A stretch of 64,000 nucleotides of DNA from Methanobacteriota archaeon (GTDB taxonomy: Archaea; Thermoplasmatota; Poseidoniia; Poseidoniales; Thalassarchaeaceae), in assembly GCA_002727275.1 (NCBI GenBank), contig PBWO01000019.1, forward strand, positions 24,183 through 88,182. The letters are read 5' to 3'. Below, one piece after another: positions 62,819 to 64,000 of this stretch; the stretch's first letter is position 1, and each line of letters opens with the position of its first letter. A program made the position numbers and the translations under genes. Under the pieces are notes generated by a model. The model had not been told where the DNA came from and made no database searches. It was given only the letters and a program-made list of their open reading frames with translations.

Positions 62819-63234
62819 GTGGATTACCTAGGACGGACGTGGAAAAGGATGCAGAATGGCGAAGCAGGCTTACACAGTTGCAATATCATGTAACTAGGCA
62901 AGCAGGCACTGAGAGGCCAAACACGGGTATATACAACCTCGAAAGCAGAAAGGGTGACTATCACTGCATATGCTGTGGACATCTACTATTCACGTCCCAG
63001 ATGAAGTATGCATCAGGGTGTGGATGGCCTGCTTTCCATACAGAACACCCAGATGCTGGTATTACTAGATTGGAGGACAGAGCATTTGGTATGGTCAGAG
63101 TAGAAGTCAGATGCGGTTCTTGTGATGCCCACCTGGGGCATGTATTCGATGATGGCCCAATGCAATACGGTGGAGAAAGATACTGCATCAACTCAGCTAG
63201 TATGGATTTCAAATTGGAGGAGAACAATGACTAG
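62815..63234 (+). CDS. msrB: Peptide methionine-(R)-sulfoxide reductase
   Basis: Repairs oxidised methionine. The 139-residue protein has zinc cysteines in CICCGH and CGSC, GCGWPAFHTE, AHLGHVFDDGP and the catalytic Cys in RYCINSASM. It sits inside the preQ0 operon, overlapping queC by four and queD by eight bases; this suggests shared expression rather than a shared pathway. Confidence 0.95.
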   Translation: MSGLPRTDVEKDAEWRSRLTQLQYHVTRQAGTERPNTGIYNLESRKGDYHCICCGHLLFTSQMKYASGCGWPAFHTEHPDAGITRLEDRAFGMVRVEVRCGSCDAHLGHVFDDGPMQYGGERYCINSASMDFKLEENND

Positions 63235-63682
63235 CAGAATTAGAAGGTGGGTTGAGACGGATACGGGTCACCGAGTACCCAATCACAAGAGTAAGTGTAG
63301 ACACATGCACGGACATCGATACCGATGGGAGGCAGAACTAGATGGCGATGTAGTAACTCAGAGAGGAGTATCGGACGAAGGTATGCTCATGGACTTCTCA
63401 GATATCTCAGATATTCTGAACAAACATATCCATGATATTGTAGATCATGCATTCATCGTCTATGAAGGCGATCATGAGGCCATTGGTGCCCTATCCATGA
63501 TGAATGACGAACATAGAACACTAGTCGTACCTTTCATCCCTACAGCAGAGAATCTAGCGAAGTGGGCATACGAGCAAGTTAGACCCCACATCGAATCATC
63601 ATACGGTAATAAGCTCAGGTTGCACGCATTCCACGTTAGGGAAACTCCCAAGTCATGGGCCACATGGTCTACCGAATCATAG
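63227..63682 (+). CDS. queD: 6-carboxytetrahydropterin synthase-like
   Basis: PTPS-fold enzyme that converts dihydroneopterin triphosphate to 6-carboxytetrahydropterin. From ATG 63227 it has 151 residues: TGHRVPNHKSKCRHMHGHRYRW contains the catalytic Cys and the HGH zinc ligands (in CRHMHGH), LMDFSDI follows, then DHAFIVYEGD, PTAENLAKWAYEQV and the acid in HVRETP. Last gene of the operon. Confidence 0.94.
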   Translation: MTSRIRRWVETDTGHRVPNHKSKCRHMHGHRYRWEAELDGDVVTQRGVSDEGMLMDFSDISDILNKHIHDIVDHAFIVYEGDHEAIGALSMMNDEHRTLVVPFIPTAENLAKWAYEQVRPHIESSYGNKLRLHAFHVRETPKSWATWSTES

Positions 63683-63720
63683 TGGTGGGCACCTAACACT
63701 CTGAGGGGGCGACAGGTCAC

Positions 63721-63730
63721 GATATATTCA
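63721..63730 (+). promoter_or_regulatory. TATA-like element before a 31-codon gene
   Basis: GATATATTCA lies 27-36 bases upstream of the ATG at 63757, at the distance expected for nearly leaderless archaeal transcription. Confidence 0.45.
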
Positions 63731-63756
63731 AGCGAAATACCCCCCCATCCTGGGTC

Positions 63757-63852
63757 ATGTTTCCCGAAGAAAGGCGGGATCGGATCATTATTGCCATATG
63801 TATCGTAATCGGTGCAATGGCTTTCTTGGTAGCGTATATTCCCGGCTCATAA
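63757..63852 (+). CDS. 31-residue single-pass membrane peptide
   Basis: Reads MFPEERRDRI, then a hydrophobic segment IIAICIVIGAMAFLVAYI and PGS before TAA. The charged start followed by one transmembrane helix and a TATA-like box just upstream make a real gene plausible. Unknown function, and too short for any family call. Confidence 0.5.
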   Translation: MFPEERRDRIIIAICIVIGAMAFLVAYIPGS

Positions 63853-63883
63853 AGAGACCGTCTGTTAATCGATTGCATCTAAG

Positions 63884-64000
63884 TCAGAAATCCAAGTCGT
63901 AGTTTTGGAGGAGAGGAGTTGATTCTCCAGTCTTGTTGGCGAAGTAGATCCCGTACTTCTGGGCTAGAGGAGGTGATTCTCCAGTCTTGGCGAAGTAGTA
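63884..64000 (-). CDS. C-terminal end of a short-repeat protein, cut by window edge
   Basis: The last 38 codons of a minus-strand gene that continues beyond the window. They encode two similar units, YYFAKTGESPPLAQKYG and IYFANKTGESTPLLQNYD, then LDF and a TGA stop. The pattern (Y/F)FA-K-TGES-PL about every 17-18 residues suggests a tandem-repeat protein. Family not recognised. Confidence 0.65.
   Translation of the reverse strand, partial: YYFAKTGESPPLAQKYGIYFANKTGESTPLLQNYDLDF
63921..63998. repeat. Imperfect direct repeat in the edge gene
   Basis: GATTCTCCAGTCTT and GGCGAAGTAG recur at 63921-63947 and 63975-63998, separated in the first copy by an extra GTT codon. They are the DNA form of the peptide repeat and may be part of a longer array to the right. 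Confidence 0.8.

Noticed and set aside
1-64000. CRISPR arrays, insertion sequences, integrases, prophage
   Set aside because: No spaced repeat array, transposase or recombinase motif was seen; the only tandem repeats are coding (57004-57063 and 63921-63998).

Overview
The window is a gene-dense stretch of an archaeal chromosome. It carries archaeal or eukaryote-like information genes: Lhr, 20S proteasome alpha, PAN, the exosome (Rrp4/41/42), SBDS, L37Ae, prefoldin beta, Pcc1 and Kae1 of KEOPS, uS12, uS7, aEF-2, TiaS, KptA, Tsr3, MBF1 and primase PriS. It also carries lipid genes of the archaeal mevalonate route and aerobic, heterotroph-like catabolism (histidine utilisation, methylmalonyl-CoA mutase, thiolase). 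Together with many short acidic proteins, TTG/GTG starts and balanced base composition, this fits a planktonic Thermoplasmatota-type euryarchaeon, most likely Marine Group II (Poseidoniales). That assignment is inferred from gene content only. No IS element, CRISPR array, integrase or rRNA was seen.

Layout. 1-13.2 kb: partial glycyl-tRNA synthetase, a very long Lhr-type helicase, an archaeosortase divergent from a heptose-phosphate pair (GmhA/GmhB-like), TiaS, two tiny membrane proteins, PurB, and a Dph6 diphthamide synthetase whose frame is broken by one in-frame TAG at its conserved C-terminal motif. 13.3-18.7 kb: a compact proteasome/SBDS/exosome/L37Ae/Pcc1/prefoldin operon. 18.7-21.3 kb: Nudix, TPR and UbiD genes on the minus strand. 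21.4-24.8 kb: uS12-uS7-EF-2. 24.8-27.3 kb: a fused type I IDI-GGPP synthase and isopentenyl phosphate kinase. 27.4-33.9 kb: KptA, thiolase, CoaBC, ProRS and small membrane or zinc-ribbon proteins. 34-39.2 kb: split transketolase and three futalosine menaquinone genes (mqnE, mqnA, mqnD) with a half-length deoxyhypusine-hydroxylase-like gene between them. 39.3-48 kb: PriS, acidic and membrane proteins, CNNM-type transporter, MetRS, Tsr3, MBF1, PAN. 48-56.8 kb: histidine degradation (FtcD, cyclodeaminase, HutU, HutH, AlaX, then tRNA-Val, a 49-residue zinc-ribbon gene, an AT-rich spacer, HutI) and Kae1. 56.9-64 kb: a proline-repeat protein, FKBP, methylmalonyl-CoA mutase and epimerase, then an RHH-folE-queE-queC-msrB-queD operon for preQ0, a 31-residue membrane peptide and the end of a repeat protein cut by the window edge.

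How the genes connect. UbiD, IPK and IDI-GGPPS can be read as the late steps of archaeal isoprenoid synthesis. HutH-HutU-HutI-FtcD-cyclodeaminase form a complete route from histidine to glutamate and methenyl-tetrahydrofolate. FolE-QueD-QueE-QueC make preQ0, presumably for archaeosine. Translation-factor modification recurs: EF-2 with its diphthamide histidine, a Dph6 carrying a nonsense codon, and a DOHH-like protein that would act on aIF5A. The most unusual points are the Dph6 TAG, the half-size DOHH, the QueC whose four zinc cysteines are all replaced, the IDI-GGPPS fusion, the palindrome in front of the RHH/preQ0 operon, and the AT-rich spacer with five CGATAA sites.
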